Assembly (NCBI RefSeq): GCF_964656455.1
Contig: NC_135720.1
Location: forward strand, 52,106,598-52,170,597
DNA: 64,000 nucleotides
Reading direction: 5' to 3'
Source of the DNA: Halichoerus grypus
Lineage: Eukaryota; Chordata; Mammalia; Carnivora; Phocidae
Part shown: piece after piece, positions 46,497 to 57,700 of the stretch
How the letters are laid out: every line of letters begins with the position of its first letter
How positions within the stretch are numbered: position 1 is the first letter of the stretch
Program-made: the position numbers and the translations under genes
The notes under the pieces: model-generated
Database searches by the model: none
What the model was told of the DNA's origin: nothing
The model's input: the letters and a program-made list of their open reading frames with translations, nothing else

Positions 46497-46684
46497 TTTT
46501 TATTTTTTTGCTTTTTTGAGAGAGAGAAAGCATGAGCTGGGCAGGAGGGGCAGAGGGGGAGAGGGAGAGTGAATCTCAGACAGGCTCCATGCCAAGGGCA
46601 GGGCTCAGTCTCACAACCCTGAGATCATCACCTGAGCCAAAATCAAGAGTCGGATGCTTAACCAGCTGAGCCACCCAGGTGCCC
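46497..46684 (-). mobile_element. Older SINE, middle of stack
   Basis: Abuts the previous SINE with no target copy between; followed by CACAAGTGCA (46685-46694). Confidence 0.9.
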
Positions 46685-46694
46685 CACAAGTGCA

Positions 46695-46874
46695 TTTTTT
46701 TTTTTTAAGATTTTATTTATTTATTTGACACAGAGAGATATAGCGAGAGAGGGAACACAAGCAGGTGGAGTGGGAGAGGGAGAAGCAGGCTTCTCGCTGA
46801 CCAGGGAGCCCGATGGGGGGCTCGGCCTGAGCCGAAGGCAGACGCTTAACGACTGAGCCACCCAGGCACCCCCC
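46695..46874 (-). mobile_element. Carnivore SINE, right of stack
   Basis: Head partly deleted ('gggggctcggcctgagcc'). Followed by CACAAGTGCACTTCT (46875-46889). Confidence 0.93.
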
Positions 46875-47261
46875 CACAAGTGCACTTCTTAATATTTATT
46901 TATTATATCTCATTTTTGTTTTTCTATTCCTCCTTTATTGCTTTTTTCATTAAATAGATATTTTTTAGCATACCATTTTAATTCCTAAGACCTTTTAAAA
47001 TTCTTCTTAAGATTATTAGTGTTTGATCTAGGAATGACGATGACTCAGCCTTTCACGGTGTAATTCACTTTAATGCTAACTTAATTCTAGTAAAATATAT
47101 AAGCTTTGCTCCAAATACATCCAGTTCCTCCCCCTTCCTTTGTTTTATATTGTCATGTGTATTATATCTTTACATCGTACAGAGGTAACAGTAGAGGTTT
47201 ATTTCTTCATGTGGATCCCAGTAACCATCTGTTGTTATTTCTTTTGAGCCTGAAGGGCTTT

Positions 47262-47352
47262 CTTTCCCTCCCTCCCTCCCTCCCTGCCTGCCTTCCTTCC
47301 TTCCTTCTCTCCCTTTCCTTCTTTTCTTTCTCTTAATCTTTCTTTCTTTTTT
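47262..47352. repeat. CCCT / CCTT / CTTT microsatellite
   Basis: Pyrimidine-only tract in which several tetranucleotide units follow one another. Confidence 0.95.
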
Positions 47353-47518
47353 CTTAAAGATTTTCATTTATTTGAGAGAGAAAGGCAGAGTTAGAGCACG
47401 AGCAGGGACGAGAGGGAGAAGCAGCCTCCCCACTGAGCAGGGAGCCCAACGTGGGGCTTGATCTCAGGACCCTAGGATCATGGCCTTCAGCTTAACCGAC
47501 TGAGCCATGCAGGCACCC
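47266..47518 (-). mobile_element. SINE with tail expanded to microsatellite
   Basis: Flanks CTGAAGGGCTTTCTTT at 47250-47265 and 47519-47534 enclose both the SINE and a long CCCT/CCTT/CTTT tract, so the tract is its tail. Confidence 0.9.
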
Positions 47519-47606
47519 CTGAAGGGCTTTCTTTAGTATTTCTTGTAAGGCAGATCTGCTTACTATAAATTCTTATAGTCTTTGTTCATCTGGGAATGGC
47601 TTATTT

Positions 47607-47610
<4 letters not shown>

Positions 47611-47646
<36 letters not shown>
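47611..47646. repeat. CA microsatellite
   Basis: About sixteen CA units with CG variants at the end, then TATATATG. Confidence 0.96.
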
Positions 47647-47649
<3 letters not shown>

Positions 47650-47659
47650 GCGCATATAT

Positions 47660-47795
47660 ATGTATGTATTTATTAAGTAGGGTCCATACCCAGTCTGGAG
47701 CCCAGTGTGGGGCTTGAACTCACAGCCCTGAGATCAATACCTGAGCTGAGATCAAGAGTTGGACGCTTAACTGACTGAGCCACCCAGGTGCCCCT
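47660..47795 (-). mobile_element. SINE head fragment, older type
   Basis: 'gagatcaagagttggacgct' and 'gagccacccaggtgcccc'; body shortened and tail replaced by CA/TA repeats. Confidence 0.85.
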
Positions 47796-47830
47796 TCTCT
47801 TTATTTTTGAAGGATGGTTTTGCTGGATAT

Positions 47831-48538
47831 ATTAGTTTTCTGTTACTGCATTAAAAATTATCATAAATATAGCACCTTAAAGTACTGCCTCACCAGTTTC
47901 TTTAAGTCAGAAACCTGGGTTTGGCTTAGCTTGGCCCTTTGCTTGGATCTTAAGATCTACAGTCAAGGTTTGATCAGTGTTGTGGTCTCATGTGAGGCCT
48001 GGGATTCTTTTCAGGCTTACATGGTTGTTGGGAGAATTCATTTTCTTTTTCTTTTTTTTTTTTAATATTTTATTTATTTACTTGATAGAGACATAGTGAG
48101 AGAGGGAACACAAGCAGGGGGAGTGGGAGAGGGAGAAGCAGGCTTCCCGCAGAGCAGGGAGCCTGATGTGGGGCTCGATCCCAGGACCCTGGGACCATGA
48201 CCTGAGCCGAAGGCAGACGCTTAACAACTGAGCCACCCAGGTGCCCCCGAATTCATTTTCTTATAGCTGTAAAATTTATAGTGGCCTGAAGTCCTCTTTT
48301 TAAGGGACTCACCTGATTAAGTCAAGTCCACTAAAAAATCTCTTTTGATGAACTCTAAAGACTGATTAACCTTATCTGCAGAAGTCCTTCATCTTTGCCA
48401 TATAATGTGACTCAGTCATGAAAGTGACATCCATCGTATTCGTAGGCCTCTCCCACACTCATATGGGAGGTGTGTATACCAGGGATGGGAATTGGGGGGG
48501 AGGTGCATATCAGATTTCTCTCTACCACTGAATATAGA
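47831..48538. mobile_element. Unidentified old element inside L1
   Basis: Starts 'attagttttctgttactgca', includes 'gtggtctcatgtgaggcctg', and ends about where L1 wording resumes ('aatatagactttg'). Could be an LTR or DNA transposon; family not settled. Confidence 0.4.
48048..48248 (-). mobile_element. Carnivore SINE
   Basis: Flanks GAATTCATTTTCTT (48034-48047 and from 48249). Confidence 0.94.
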
Positions 48539-49043
48539 CTTTGTTGTATCTTCTTTCAGCCTTCTGAATATTCCAATGCTTCCTAGTGTCTGTTGTTTAA
48601 GGGGAGGAGTCAGCTGTTAATTTTATTGTGTGTCTCCCTATATGTGATGAGTCATTTGTCTCTTACCATTTTCAAGATTTTCTGGTTGTCTTTGGCTTTT
48701 AATAGTTTGACCATGATGTTTGTAGGTATGGATCTCTTTATGTTTCTCCTACTTGGAATTCATGGAGTTTCTTGGATGTGTAGTATAAAGATTTTAATCA
48801 AACTTGGGAAGTCTTCAGCCATTATTTATTCTTTTTTTTCTTCTTATTGTGAGTCTCCCATTACTTGTATGTTGGTACCTGTGGTGGAGTCTCACAGGTT
48901 TTTGAGGCTGTTTGTTCTATTCTCTTTTTGTTCTTCAGAATGAACAATTTCTATTGATCTGTCGTCATTTGCTGATTCCTCTTGTCTGCCCCTCAAATCT
49001 GTTGAGCCCGTCCAGTGAATTTTTCATTGCAGTTATTGTACTT

Positions 49044-49166
49044 CTCTCTCTCTCTCTTTTTTAAGATTTTATTTTTAAGTAATCTCCACACTCAACCTGG
49101 GGCTTGAACTCAACAACCCTGAGATCACGAGTTGCATGCTCTACTGACTGAACCAGCCAGGCGCCC
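49044..49166 (-). mobile_element. Short tRNA-Lys SINE variant
   Basis: Reverse: 'aagtaatctccacactcaac', 'ccctgagatcacgagttgca'. Flanks CAGTTATTGTACTT and CAGTTATTACACTT. Confidence 0.85.
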
Positions 49167-49527
49167 CAGTTATTACACTTTTCAACTCCAGAAGACTTGG
49201 GTCTTCTTTATAATCTCTTTTGTTGAGATGCTCTATTCATTGAGTCATTGTCATCATACTTTCCTTGAGTGGTTTTCTTCAAGCCATACTTTCCTTTAAG
49301 CGTGGTTTCTTTTAGTTACTTGAACATATTTATTATAATAGCTGCTTTGAAATCCTTGTCAGCTAAGTTCAGCAGCTGAACCTCTTCAGAGATAGTTTCT
49401 ATTGAAAACAGTTGTTTTTTCCCTGTGTATAGAATACGCTTTCCTGTTTCTCTGCGTGTTTCGTAATACTTTTTTTTAAGCTGAACCTTTTATTTTGTTT
49501 GAACATTTTAGACAATATATTTTTATT

Positions 49528-49710
49528 TATTTTTTAAATATTTATTTGAGAGCGTGAGCAAGCACAAACAGGGGGGAGGGGCAGAGGGAGAGGGAGAAGC
49601 AGACTCCCCTCTGAGCACAGAGCCCAAGTCAGGGCTCAATCCCGGGACCCTGAGATCATGACCCAAGCAGAAGTCAGACACTTAACCAACTGAGCCACCT
49701 AGGCGCCCCT
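49528..49710 (-). mobile_element. Older SINE, left of tandem pair
   Basis: Preceded by TAGACAATATATTTTTA and followed by TAGATAATATATTTTA (49711-49726). Confidence 0.92.
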
Positions 49711-49726
49711 TAGATAATATATTTTA

Positions 49727-49933
49727 TTTTATTTTATTATTATTTTTTAAAGATTTTATTTATTTGACAGAGAGAGACATAACGAGAGAGGAAACACAAG
49801 CAGGGGGAGTGGGAGAGGGAGAAGCAGGCCTCCCACGGAGCAGGGAGCCTGATGCGGGGCTCGATCCCAGGACCCTGGGATCATGACCTGAGCCGAAGGC
49901 AGACGCTTAACAACTGAGCCACCCAGGCGCCCC
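49727..49933 (-). mobile_element. Carnivore SINE, right of tandem pair
   Basis: Close to consensus; identical flanks TAGATAATATATTTTA at 49711-49726 and 49934-49949. Confidence 0.94.
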
Positions 49934-49980
49934 TAGATAATATATTTTAGAGACTCATGAATTATATCATCTCCCACCTC

Positions 49981-51007
49981 TCCCACACGGGAGGGGGTCT
50001 ATTTCTATATTTTTTTTTAAGGACCTGCCTGCACAAAGTCTGTAGTGTGCTGTTGCCAGTATCTCTGATTTTTTTCCCCCCAATTCTTGTTTGTTTTTTA
50101 AGCCTGGTTTCCTAGGGGTCAGCCTTGGATCAGCATAGCTTAGTGGTTAGTTTGTGCCAAGTCTTCTCATGTCCATGATTCTTCTGTATCTGTGAAAGAC
50201 CTCACAGCCAGAGATAAGTAGGGTCCTTGCCAGTCTTTCCTAAGCCTGCATGCCGCTTTGTGCAAGCACAGAGCCTTTCAGACCACCAGGATAACGTATT
50301 AAGGTCCGTCATGGTTGTGCCATTCTCGGGACATCTCTGCTAAATTTCCGTCAAGTATATTCATTTGTTTCTTGCCCTAGTCAATCTTGGAACCATTGGC
50401 TGATGCAATATTGGCCTTCCCCATTGTTTGCCACCAAGATCACTGTTCTTCTCAACAGTACCCCCTGCATATGGAATTTTTCTGCATTCTTCTCTTAATC
50501 AGTTATCCCCCTCTAGCAGTGATGGTGCTGGTTTTGCCCCACACTGGTAAAACTACCATTGATGGAGCTGGTGGGTGATGGTTAAAACACCACAGACTTG
50601 CGCTCTTACCTGAGGTTCATGATTTTTTCTTAAATAAATGCTTTTCGATTTGTTATATGTCTTCAGCCAATTTTCAGAATCCTGATACGGTTGTTTTTGA
50701 AATGTTTGTCTAGTTTTATCATTGATTTGGGGGGAGAGGTGGGAGAGGTTTTGCTTAGCTCTTCACCATTCCAGCAGCTCCCACTGCTCAGCGGGAGGCC
50801 TGCTTCTCCCTCTTCTCACTCCCCCCAAAACTTATCGTTTTGCATTCTACCTTTTTTTGAGGTTTTATATTTTGAAGAGATCTTACTAATATTACTGTGC
50901 TTTTAATGTTAATTTATGTGTGCTCAGAAGCACTTTTTATGCAATGTTTAAAGGTTTTTTAAGGCCTCTTGATCAAATATTACTTAGCTTCTTGCACATA
51001 GTAGTTG
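49981..51007. other. Intronic stretch, mostly unassigned
   Basis: No exon or clear repeat, apart from a short SINE-like piece near 50785-50825 ('gcgggaggcctgcttctccc'). Confidence 0.4.
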
Positions 51008-51697
51008 TTTCTAGATATGTCTCCTGAGGCAAGGGAAACAAAAGCAAAAATGAACTGTTGGGACTTCATCAAGATAAAAGCTTCTGCACAGTGAAGGAAG
51101 CAATCAACAAAACTAAAAGCTAGCCTATGGAATGGGAGAAGACACTTGCAAATGACATGTCTGATAAGGGTTAGTATCCAAAATATATAAAGAACTTACC
51201 AAACTCAACACCCAAAAAACACAAATAATCCAGTTAAGAAATGGGCAGAAGACATGAATAGACACTTTTCCAAAGAAGACATCCAGATGGCTAACAGACA
51301 CATGAAAAGATGGTGAACATCACTCATCATCAGGGAAATACAAATCAAAACCACGTTGAGATGCCACCTAACACCTGTCAGAATGGCTAAAATTAACAAC
51401 ACAGGAAACAATAGGTACTGGCAAAGATGCAGAGAAAGGGGAACCCTCTTGCACTGTTGGTGGGAATGCAAGCTGGTGCAGCCACTCTGGAGAACAGTAT
51501 GGAGGTTCCTCAAAAAGTTAAAAATAGAAACTACTCTATGACCTAGTAAACGCACTACTAGGTATTTACCCAAAGGATACAAAAATACTGATTTGAAGGG
51601 GTACATGTATCCCGATGTTTATAACAGCATTATCAGCAACAGCCAAACTATGGAGAGAGCCCAAATATCCATCGACTGATGACTGGATAAAGAAGTG

Positions 51698-51735
51698 GTG
51701 TGTGTGTGTATGTGTGTGTTTGTGTGTGTGCACAT
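51698..51735. repeat. GT microsatellite in L1
   Basis: Interrupted GT run ('gtgtgtgtatgtgtgtgttt'). Confidence 0.95.
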
Positions 51736-51975
51736 GCGCGCACAAGCGAACACGCATACACACTGGAATATTACTTAGCCATCAAAAAGAATGAAATCTT
51801 GCCATTTGCTGTTATGTGGATGGAGCTAGAATGTATTATGCTAAACAAAATAAGTCAGATAGAAGAAGACAAATACCATGTGATTTCACTCATGTGGAAT
51901 TTAAGAAACAAAGCAGATGAACATACGGGAAGGGGACAAAAAAAAGAGAGAGGGAAACAAACCATAAGAGACTCT

Positions 51976-52166
51976 TTTTTTAAAGATTTTATTTATTTAT
52001 TTGGCAGAGAGACAGCGAGAGAAGGAACACAAGCAGGGGGAGTGAGAGAGGGAGGAGCAGGCCTCCCGCTGAGCAGGGAGCCTGATGTGGGGCTCGATCC
52101 CAGGACCCTGGGATCATGACCTGAGCCGAAGGCAGATGCCTAACAACTGAGCCACCCAGGCGCCCC
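51976..52166 (-). mobile_element. Carnivore SINE inside L1
   Basis: Exact flanks CCATAAGAGACTCTT (51961-51975 and from 52167). Younger than the host L1. Confidence 0.95.
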
Positions 52167-52534
52167 CCATAAGAGACTCTTAAAAATAGAGAACAAACTG
52201 AGGGTTGTTGGAGGGAGGTGGGTGGGGGATGGGCTAAATGTTGATGGGTATTAAGGAGGGCACTTGTTATGATGAGCACTGGGTGTTGTATGTAAATGAT
52301 GAATCACTGAATTCTACTCCTGAAACCAATATTGCACTGTATGTTACCTAACTAGAATTTAACTAAAAATTTGAAAAAAAAGATAAATGTGGCATGGTAT
52401 TTGCCCTACACTCGATACCCAGGAAGTGATAATATGTGTGAAGTAATAATAGTTCCTCTTTAATTATTGATGTAAATGGTAGTATCTTCATTTTAAAGAT
52501 GATGTAACTGAGATTTAGAGAAGGAAAGTAACAT

Positions 52535-52727
52535 TTTTTAAAAGATTTATTTATTTGTTTTATAGAGACAGCGAGAGCCGAGGAAGGGCAGAGGGAGAGA
52601 GAGAGAGAAGCAGACTCCCCGCTTAGCACAGAGCCTGATGCAGGGCTTGATCCCAGCACCCTGAGATTAGGACCTGAGCAGAACCCAAGAGTCGAATGCT
52701 CAACCTACTGAGCCACCCAGGTGCCTC
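52535..52727 (-). mobile_element. Carnivore SINE, older type
   Basis: Reverse copy; 'gagccacccaggtgcctcag' end; weak flanks. Confidence 0.9.
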
Positions 52728-53309
52728 AGAAAAATTTTTAGTCCTAAAGCCTCTAAGCCTAAAAGGTTGTACATACATGTCTTTATCATAATAATGTACT
52801 CCCAAGATTGTGTAGTCTTACAGAAACTTGCCCCATGGTATTCTAGTATCCTTAATTTCTTTCTCCTTATCCTTATCTATCCTTGTCTATATAAAGTCTG
52901 CTAATCAGGGGCCATGTCCATGTATTTAGTCAGTGTTTGTGGTAGATTCTCAATTAATACTTTTATTCTGTATAGTTCTTCACATTATAAGTAACATCAG
53001 TGGCTTATGAGACTCCATAATTAATATTTATAAGTGTCATGACTTAAAATATTTACCACACTTCCAAATAGTTTGGGGGCTAGAGGTGAAGGATCTGGAA
53101 TGATTTCCTTTTCTTACAAACTTTACAACTCAGAGGAGAGAGCAAGAGAAGGAAAGTATGAGGAGAAAAGAGGCTAGATTAAGTACTCAGAAATGAACTT
53201 AAATTTTGAGGGACAGAACCCAGCCCCACCACAAACACTGATAATACCTAACAGTTAAAGAGAGTATGCTGGCAAGAAATTTTTTGGCTTATACTGACTT
53301 AATTATTAA
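52728..53309. other. Intronic stretch without recognised features
   Basis: Unique sequence; 52860-52960 may be an L2 remnant. No exon seen. Confidence 0.4.
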
Positions 53310-53323
53310 TGTATTGAAATCTT

Positions 53324-53459
53324 CTTTTTTTTTTTTTAAGATTTTATTTATTTGAGAGAGAGAAAGAGAGAATGAGCGATGTGGGACCTGATCCTGGAAC
53401 TCCGGGATCATGACCTGAGCCGAAGGCAGACACTTAACTGACTGAGCCACCCAGGCGCC
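53324..53459 (-). mobile_element. Carnivore SINE, internally deleted
   Basis: Exact flanks TGTATTGAAATCTT (53310-53323 and from 53460). The body between 'gagaatgagc' and 'gatgtgggacctgat' is missing. Confidence 0.93.
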
Positions 53460-53474
53460 CTGTATTGAAATCTT

Positions 53475-54000
53475 TGATGACAAGTTACAACTCTTGTGAC
53501 CTGTGCTTTTTCCAATGATGTATTATGAGGGTTCTTAAGAGAGTTAACTGTTTCTAATAAAAGGATTTTGTGTTAGTGATTTGAGTACTTTTGGGTTATA
53601 AGAACAATAATCACTCTTTGTGGGGCTTTATGGAAGGAATAAAGTATTATAATGATACTGCTGTCAGTCTCTAAATTTAAAGCATGCATGTATATAGTAT
53701 TTAATATCATTGTCTAGTTGGTCTTATTATAGCTAATCACTCTTCACAAGAGAAAGGGTTTATTAACATAAGCATCACTCGTGTCTTCAAGAATTAAGAC
53801 TCATTAAATACCTGTTTTCATGTTCCAGGTAATATTTCATTCTTTGAAGAAATACCTCAGTGTAATTCTTTTATAATGTAGGTGGCAAATTATTTCATAC
53901 TCTGTTCTTAGAGGTTTATCAAGTTAATGCAGAGAAAGCAACTTAATCTTAAATTACAACTTATTTTAGGACCTTGCTTTTGTTTAGAGTAGAAGAATTT
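53475..54000. other. Intronic stretch without recognised features
   Basis: Unique AT-rich sequence; no exon seen. Confidence 0.45.
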
Positions 54001-54006
54001 CAGTTT

Positions 54007-54218
54007 GGGTGCCTGGGTGGCTCAGTTGGTTAAACAACTGCCTTTGGCTCGGGTCATGATCCTGGAGTCCCGGGATCAAGTACCACATTGGGCTCCCTGC
54101 TCGGCGGGGAGTCTGCTTCTCCCTCTGACCCTCCCCCCTCTCATGCGCTCTCTCTCTCTCTCTCTCTCTCTCATTCTCTCTCAAATAAATAAATAAAATC
54201 TTTAAAAAAAAGAAAAAA
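54007..54218 (+). mobile_element. Carnivore tRNA-Lys SINE
   Basis: Head 'gcctgggtggctcagttggt'; long CT run near 54150; flanks AATTTCAGTTT / AAATTCAGTTC. Confidence 0.93.
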
Positions 54219-54484
54219 AATTCAGTTCATCTTATCACCTGCTTAAATTATGGAAGAACACTTCCGTAATTGAATAATCTATAATCAATGAACTTTTTAA
54301 AGATTTTTCTGGGAACCTCACCTGCTCAGAACATAGTCAAGAGCTAATAAGCAAAAAAGTTAACAGCAAAGGGTTAAAAAAAAAGAAGTCTATATACTTA
54401 CTAGGTACCACGTTTTTATATATGAAATACTGTCCTCTCAGTATGCTTCTTGTTTAGCATAATTCTACCAAAGTCAGGTTACTG

Positions 54485-54915
54485 ATTCAGTTACCTGTTA
54501 CTGTGTAATAGACAACCCCAAAAGTTGGTGGCTTAAAACAGCTGACATTCACTTTATCACAATTCTGCAGTTTGGTCAGGTCTTAGAAGGAACAGCTTCT
54601 CTCTGTTTCCCTGATCTCTGCTGGAGCACCTTGACGGGCTGGAGGATTTATTTCCAAGATGATTCAGTCATATGGCTGGCTGGCAAGTTGGTGCTGGCAC
54701 CAACTGGGAGTTCAGCTGGGGCTGTTGATCAAGTCCTGAGTTTTCTTTCATGTGGATAGCTAGACTTCTAACAGAATAGTGTCTGGGTTCCAAGAGAGAG
54801 TGTCTTTCTGTGAACAGATGTTCCAAGAGGACAAGCCTCAGTTCACAAATACTTAACTGATATGCCATTCATCAGAGGCGGTTACATGGCCAAGTCGATG
54901 AGGGAAAGGATACAG
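54485..54915. mobile_element. Old interspersed repeat, family unsettled
   Basis: 'cctgttactgtgtaatagac' and 'ttggtggcttaaaacagctg' belong to a widespread old mammalian repeat (LTR or hAT type). The minus-strand frame at 54668-54868 lies in it and is chance. Confidence 0.5.
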
Positions 54916-54959
54916 AAAGCATGATTTATTGCAGGTAACCAAAGTTAATAGCCTACTAC

Positions 54960-55440
54960 AGTTATGTGCCTCCTCAGTGTGTAGTGAAATAGCCTCCCTG
55001 GAGGCCGTTTTGAAGCCTTAACATTCATAGCCTTTGGCTCAGTAATTTCACCTCTAGCGGTTTGTCTTAAGGAAAGTATATAAATTTCCTGGATCTGTAT
55101 CAAGGTTTCATCTAACTCTCATCCATAGCATTTTGCCGAGGGTGAGGTAGCTAGTTAATGCAGGAGTTGGGATTAAAACCAGATTGTCTGGTTCCAGAGC
55201 TGTGTCCTTAATCATTGTATTATACCACCTGTTATGTAGATAATGTCTGTATATAATCATGTTAATGATATAAATGAGAAGCTTATAACATATTTAATAA
55301 AAATAGAAGTATATATAAAAATCTGAAAGGATATATATCAAAATATCTACAAAGGAATGTGTATTACTGTTCTAATTTTTTTAATTATAAAGATACTTTT
55401 TATGAGCCTGCCATGCAAACTTAATATGTTCTTCATATGT
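54960..55440. other. Intronic stretch, possible MIR piece
   Basis: 55120-55240 ('gggattaaaaccagattgtc') may be a reverse MIR. The rest is AT-rich and unassigned. Confidence 0.4.
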
Positions 55441-55446
55441 ATATGG

Positions 55447-55563
55447 GTTTTTTTTTAAAAGAATTTTTAATTTTTAAGTAATCTGCACCCAACGTGGGGC
55501 TTGAGCTCACAACCCCAAGATCAAGAGTTGCATGCTTCACCGAATGAGCCAACCAGGCACCCC
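55447..55563 (-). mobile_element. Short tRNA-Lys SINE variant
   Basis: Reverse: 'aagtaatctgcacccaacgt', 'cccaagatcaagagttgcat', 'gagccaaccaggcacccc'. Confidence 0.85.
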
Positions 55564-55931
55564 TTAGATCTATTTTAATTCTGCTCTATTTCTTTAATCC
55601 CTCCCCACCCTCCCGAGTTCATGCTATACATATCTCTTGAGGAGGAGATCCTTTTTAGATCCCTGTAGTCCGTATGTGCATATATAGAAGTTTAGAATCC
55701 ACTTACTGAATAGAGTTTCTTAACTAATATTCTTCCGCTGGTTTCCACATTATCGTTTTACCTACAATGACTTTGCATCCCATTTCCAGTTATCCTCATA
55801 ATGGTTAGTTCCAAATCACTATACTTGAGGAGGTAAAATATTATTGCCTATGATTATTTTGGCTAAACTAAAATGACTTGGTGATCATACAGATTCCTTA
55901 GCTCCCATACCCTGTTTCACAGTTAGTAGGT

Positions 55932-56065
55932 CTAGGACAGTGGTTCTAGGGCACTGATTCTCAACCCTGGCTGCACCTTAGAATTGCCTAAAAACACTGA
56001 TGTTAGAGTTCCACCTCAGGCTAATTTGAATGAGATTCTGTAGGTGGTGGCACTTCGGATGTGTG
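55932..56065 (+). mobile_element. MER5-type hAT-Charlie relic
   Basis: 'actgattctcaaccctggct' and 'tgagattctgtaggtggtgg' fit the MER5 group. Confidence 0.65.
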
Positions 56066-56375
56066 GGAATGGGTGGCTGTTTACAACTCTTGAGACAATT
56101 CTCACCATGAGGCAAGTAGGGAAGATAGAGAAAATAGTTCTGCACTTTTCAAATAGTTCAAAAAAGGTCGTAGACTATTAATAAGCAGTTTTCTTTCAGA
56201 AGCCTATATGGGATTGTATAAATATTCATGAACTATTGGGAACAAATTTTTCTTTACAGTGGAATTATTACTGCAGTTTCCTTAAAGGTTTAAAGGTGAA
56301 AACCTTGCATGAGCTCACAAATGAGTCTTGTTGCCAATTCGCAGATGAAGAATATGGTCAAAGTAGGAAGAGTAG

Positions 56376-56566
56376 GGGCACCTGGGTGGCTCAGTCGTTA
56401 AGCGTCTGTCTTCGGCTCAGGTCATGATCCCAGAGTCCTGGGATCGAGCTCCGCATCGGGCTCCCTGCTCAGCGGGGAGCCTGCTTCTCCCTCTCCCACT
56501 CCCCCTGCTTGTGTTCCCTCTCTCACTGTCAAATAAATAAATAAAATCTTTAAAAAAAAAAAAAAA
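56376..56566 (+). mobile_element. Carnivore SINE, young
   Basis: Close to consensus, tail of 15 A. Flanks AGGAAGAGTA (56365-56374 and from 56567). Confidence 0.94.
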
Positions 56567-56664
56567 AGGAAGAGTATATGGAATTACTTGATTTATGCAT
56601 TAAAGCAGTCTAGATTATTTCTTCTCTACTGTTTTGGATATTATGCTGTAAAGGATACTTCTTT

Positions 56665-56724
56665 CATGTTGTACACCTGAAACTAATATCATATTGTATG
56701 TCAACTATACTTCAATTTAAAAAA
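56665..56724 (+). mobile_element. Very short L1 3' end insertion
   Basis: Only about 60 bases ('gtacacctgaaactaatatc' to the A-tail) flanked by GGATACTTCTTT and GAATACTTCTTTT, a real 5'-truncated L1 insertion. Confidence 0.85.
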
Positions 56725-57584
56725 AAAAAAGAATACTTCTTTTAAAATAATGGGAAATTGTATCACTGGAAGGCCATGTCCTTATTTTATTTATTTATTT
56801 TTTTTTAAAGAAAGAAACTAAACTAAATACCTTGGCTTACTGACAATCTACATTTCAAAGGTTCTCTGGACTAAAAGCTTATTCTTCACTTAAATGACTT
56901 CTCCCCAGCCATATTTAGAGTTCATCTAGGTTATAAACCATATCTCCAGTTATTCATGCTGTTCCAGATTGGGTAAAACAAGTATCAAAAGTACTGACGG
57001 GCCAGATAATAGCTTAAGCACTTCTCAGCTTATCCTTTATCTCTAGATGTAGATATTTGGAGAAATGCAGCCCTTTAATGAGAACCGGAGTGAGGCATCC
57101 ATTTACATCTCTTAGGATTGGTTAAATAGAGTAAGGTCTATTGAGTATACTTTTGATGTTGTTGCCAGTCTCTTTTTTCAAATGTATACGTGACACTATC
57201 TGAAGAAATACTAGAAACACCTAGTAAACATTTTTCTAATATCTATTGTTAAGCTATATTCAGGTGATCACATTTTGAGGCTTGGTTTTCTATTTGGCTA
57301 TCAGTGATAATCAGGTTACATATAGGGTATCTGTGAGCTTCTGACTTTAATAGGTCGGCCTGTGTAAGTGTGCAAGACCCAGCTTTTTGGAGACCAGTGT
57401 GACAGTTTCCTCTGCTTAAATGTGAAGGGAGCACTTTTTTTAGAGGTCTGTACCATGGTTTCAAAAATCTGCTCTATAGTATATGGTATCTATTTGGGTT
57501 CCTGATGATTTTACTCTTTGTCATTAGTAATACCTTTTGGGAAATGGCTGGTTTCTCTTTTATATAAATGGTAGGGTTTAAAAA
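56725..57584. other. Intronic stretch without recognised features
   Basis: Unique sequence; the minus-strand frame at 57249-57464 is not recognised. Confidence 0.45.
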
Positions 57585-57700
57585 AATTTTCTATTTGTGT
57601 ATAGTTGACACAGTGTTATATTAGTTTCAGGTGTACATCATGATTCAGAGTGTCTGTAGGTTATGCCATGCTCACCACTAAATAGCAGTTTTAGAGTACA
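57585..57700 (-). mobile_element. L1 3' end fragment, antisense
   Basis: 'cagtgttatattagtttcag' and 'gtgtacatcatgattcagag' are the reverse of the carnivore L1 3' end. Confidence 0.75.

Larger units (their letters stand above)
45890..49980 (-). mobile_element. Old L1 sequence in antisense, broken by insertions
   Basis: Reverse L1 wording occurs in several pieces: 45900-46260 ('aatttcagttaatatacagt'), 47520-47610 ('tagtatttcttgtaaggcag'), 47800-47830 ('tgaaggatggttttgctgga'), 48540-49030 and 49170-49500. At least nine SINEs and one other insert split it. It may be more than one L1. No intact frame; the open frame at 48593-48943 is antisense. Confidence 0.65.
51008..52382 (+). mobile_element. 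L1 3' end, fairly young, 5' truncated
   Basis: Clear carnivore L1 order: 'caagggaaacaaaagcaaaa', 'tgcactgttggtgggaatgc', 'ggatacaaaaatactgattt', 'ttatgatgagcactgggtgt', then an A-rich end. The coding part carries stops. It holds a GT microsatellite and a SINE at 51976-52166. Confidence 0.93.

Noticed and set aside
51205..51606. Minus-strand frame of 133 residues
   Set aside because: It is the complement of L1 coding sequence, not a gene.
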